NCBI GenBank assembly: GCA_913056125.1
Contig: CAJXNC010000003.1
Coordinates: forward strand, 124,001-188,000
Source of the DNA: an uncultured Altererythrobacter sp.
GTDB lineage: Bacteria > Pseudomonadota > Alphaproteobacteria > Sphingomonadales > Sphingomonadaceae
Reading direction: 5' to 3'
DNA: 64,000 nucleotides
The notes under the pieces were generated by a model. The model was given only the letters and a program-made list of their open reading frames with translations. It made no database searches and was not told the origin of the DNA. The first letter of the stretch is position 1; each line of letters opens with the position of its first letter. Positions 63,042 through 64,000 of the stretch are shown in pieces. The translations under genes and the position numbers were made by a program.

Positions 63042-64000
63042 TCACTCCGATTCGGGCAGCGCAGTGATTTCCACCCGCTGCGCCGGGTCAAGATAGAGCT
63101 GCGCAATGGCCTGCACATCCTCGGGTGTGATCATCTGCAACAGCTCGATACCTTCGGCATAGCGTTGCAGGCGGTCGGCCTGGGTCTGTGCCCGGTCGAC
63201 CAGCTGCATCCAGCCATCATTGGTCTTGAGCAGGTTCTCATAGGCTTCGACATGTGGGGCGCGGGCGCGTAGCAGCACATCCTCGTCCACCGGTGCGCCG
63301 CGCAGTTCCGCGACCGTTGCCAGCATGGCCTCGCGCGCGCTGTCGACATCGGTTTCGGCAATCGAGGCGTTGATGGTGAAGGTGCCCCAGCCGGGCCAGG
63401 TCCGGCTCTGCGAGGCACTGACCGAAGGCGAATAGGTCTGGCCCAGCTCCTCGCGCAGGCTCTCGGTCAGCTTGATGCGCATGATACGCTCAAGCACTTC
63501 CAGCTTCATCGATTCGCGGAAGTCCTCGCCATCGCGGGTCGGCCAGATCATTCGGATCAAAGCCTGATTGGGCTCGCCGTCGTGATACACCACACGCGGG
63601 CTGCGGTCGGCGGTGAAGCTGCGCTGGCGGTTGTCGGCATAGTCCCCGAAGCCTTCCTCGCGTGCGGGTAGGGCACCGAGCGTACGGGCGACGAAGTCGA
63701 TCGCCTGCTGCTCGTCGAAATCGCCGACAATCGCCACTTCGATCGCGCCATGATCGAGCCTGTCGGAGATGGCATCGCGCAGGCCCGCGAAGGTCAGCGC
63801 CATATAGTCTTCCCGCGGCTGGATGGAGAAGCGCGGATCATTGTCGGATATGATCTCGTCCTCGGCAAAGCCGACCGCATTTTCCGGCGTGGCATTGCGC
63901 TGGGCGAACCAGTTGATGACGCTGCGGCGATATTGCTCCTCGCCCGTCGGGCGATAGGCAGGATCGCTAATGGCGGCGGCAAAGAGCTGAAGCTGGATCT
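63042..64000 (-). CDS. M16-family peptidase, C-terminal part, cut by the right edge
   Basis: The frame continues upstream of the track's M at 63803 to the window end, adding LFAAAISDPAYRPTGEEQYR and similar residues, so this is about 319 codons of an open gene. FDEQQAIDFVARTLGALP, IRMIWPTRDGEDFRESMKLEVLERIM and LREELGQTYSPSVSAS match the second domain of zinc-dependent insulinase-like proteases; the zinc motif HxxEH should be in the part off the window. Probably periplasmic. Confidence 0.87.
   Translation of the reverse strand, partial: IQLQLFAAAISDPAYRPTGEEQYRRSVINWFAQRNATPENAVGFAEDEIISDNDPRFSIQPREDYMALTFAGLRDAISDRLDHGAIEVAIVGDFDEQQAIDFVARTLGALPAREEGFGDYADNRQRSFTADRSPRVVYHDGEPNQALIRMIWPTRDGEDFRESMKLEVLERIMRIKLTESLREELGQTYSPSVSASQSRTWPGWGTFTINASIAETDVDSAREAMLATVAELRGAPVDEDVLLRARAPHVEAYENLLKTNDGWMQLVDRAQTQADRLQRYAEGIELLQMITPEDVQAIAQLYLDPAQRVEITALPESE

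Overview
The window looks like the chromosome of an aerobic, GC-rich alphaproteobacterium of the sphingomonad group, probably Erythrobacteraceae. The evidence is a permuted two-piece tmRNA gene with an ANDNEALAVAA-type tag, DUF2794 and HdaA proteins, the lptD-surA-pdxA-rsmA order, a LigE/LigP-like glutathione S-transferase, and GTG/TTG starts with 1-4 nt stop/start overlaps. The genus is inferred, not proven. No CRISPR array, insertion sequence, tRNA or rRNA was seen.

Bases 1-24100 form an accessory, mostly periplasmic oxidation block, nearly all on the minus strand. It holds five different PQQ-dependent dehydrogenases (135-2024, 3612-5714, 11784-13760, 17594-19555, 21978-24089). One has an N-terminal and one a C-terminal cytochrome c domain. 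Two stand-alone c-type cytochromes, a HupE/UreJ-type membrane protein, a secreted VOC protein, a type-B carboxylesterase, a second alpha/beta hydrolase and a class A FAD monooxygenase lie among them. A run of four paralogous exported proteins of unknown function shares WGDPDLRG, WDRC and ACHEGN motifs. A pair of four-helix membrane proteins (DUF6644-like) is divergent from the first dehydrogenase. The block reads as four or five operons: 24089-19634, 19555-16596, 15794-13905, 13760-3612 (ending at a strong terminator), and 2024 to beyond base 1. A plausible reading is extracytoplasmic oxidation and ester cleavage of bulky alcohols or aromatic/terpenoid compounds, with electrons passed to c-type cytochromes. 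The substrate cannot be read from the sequence, and no regulator, outer-membrane receptor or PQQ synthesis gene is present in the block.

Bases 24160-33300 are a transition zone: a coupled GST / 2-hydroxyacid dehydrogenase / glycerate-kinase-like operon, a NUDIX / ketopantoate-reductase-like pair, a LemA plus three TPM-domain protein operon, mscL, the tmRNA gene, an L,D-transpeptidase-like protein and a small membrane protein.

Bases 33400-64000 are mainly housekeeping. They contain an arginine succinyltransferase (AST) operon with an M20 hydrolase, a PilZ protein, lptD-surA-pdxA-rsmA, pepA-holC, ndk, a sulfotransferase, purN-purM divergent from a DUF2066-like gene plus hdaA, cysE-DUF2794, gph, glmU-unknown-glmS, a PAS-GGDEF-EAL protein, purS-purQ, a hydrolase/OsmC fusion, a PepSY membrane protein, and the 3' part of an M16 peptidase gene that runs off the right edge.
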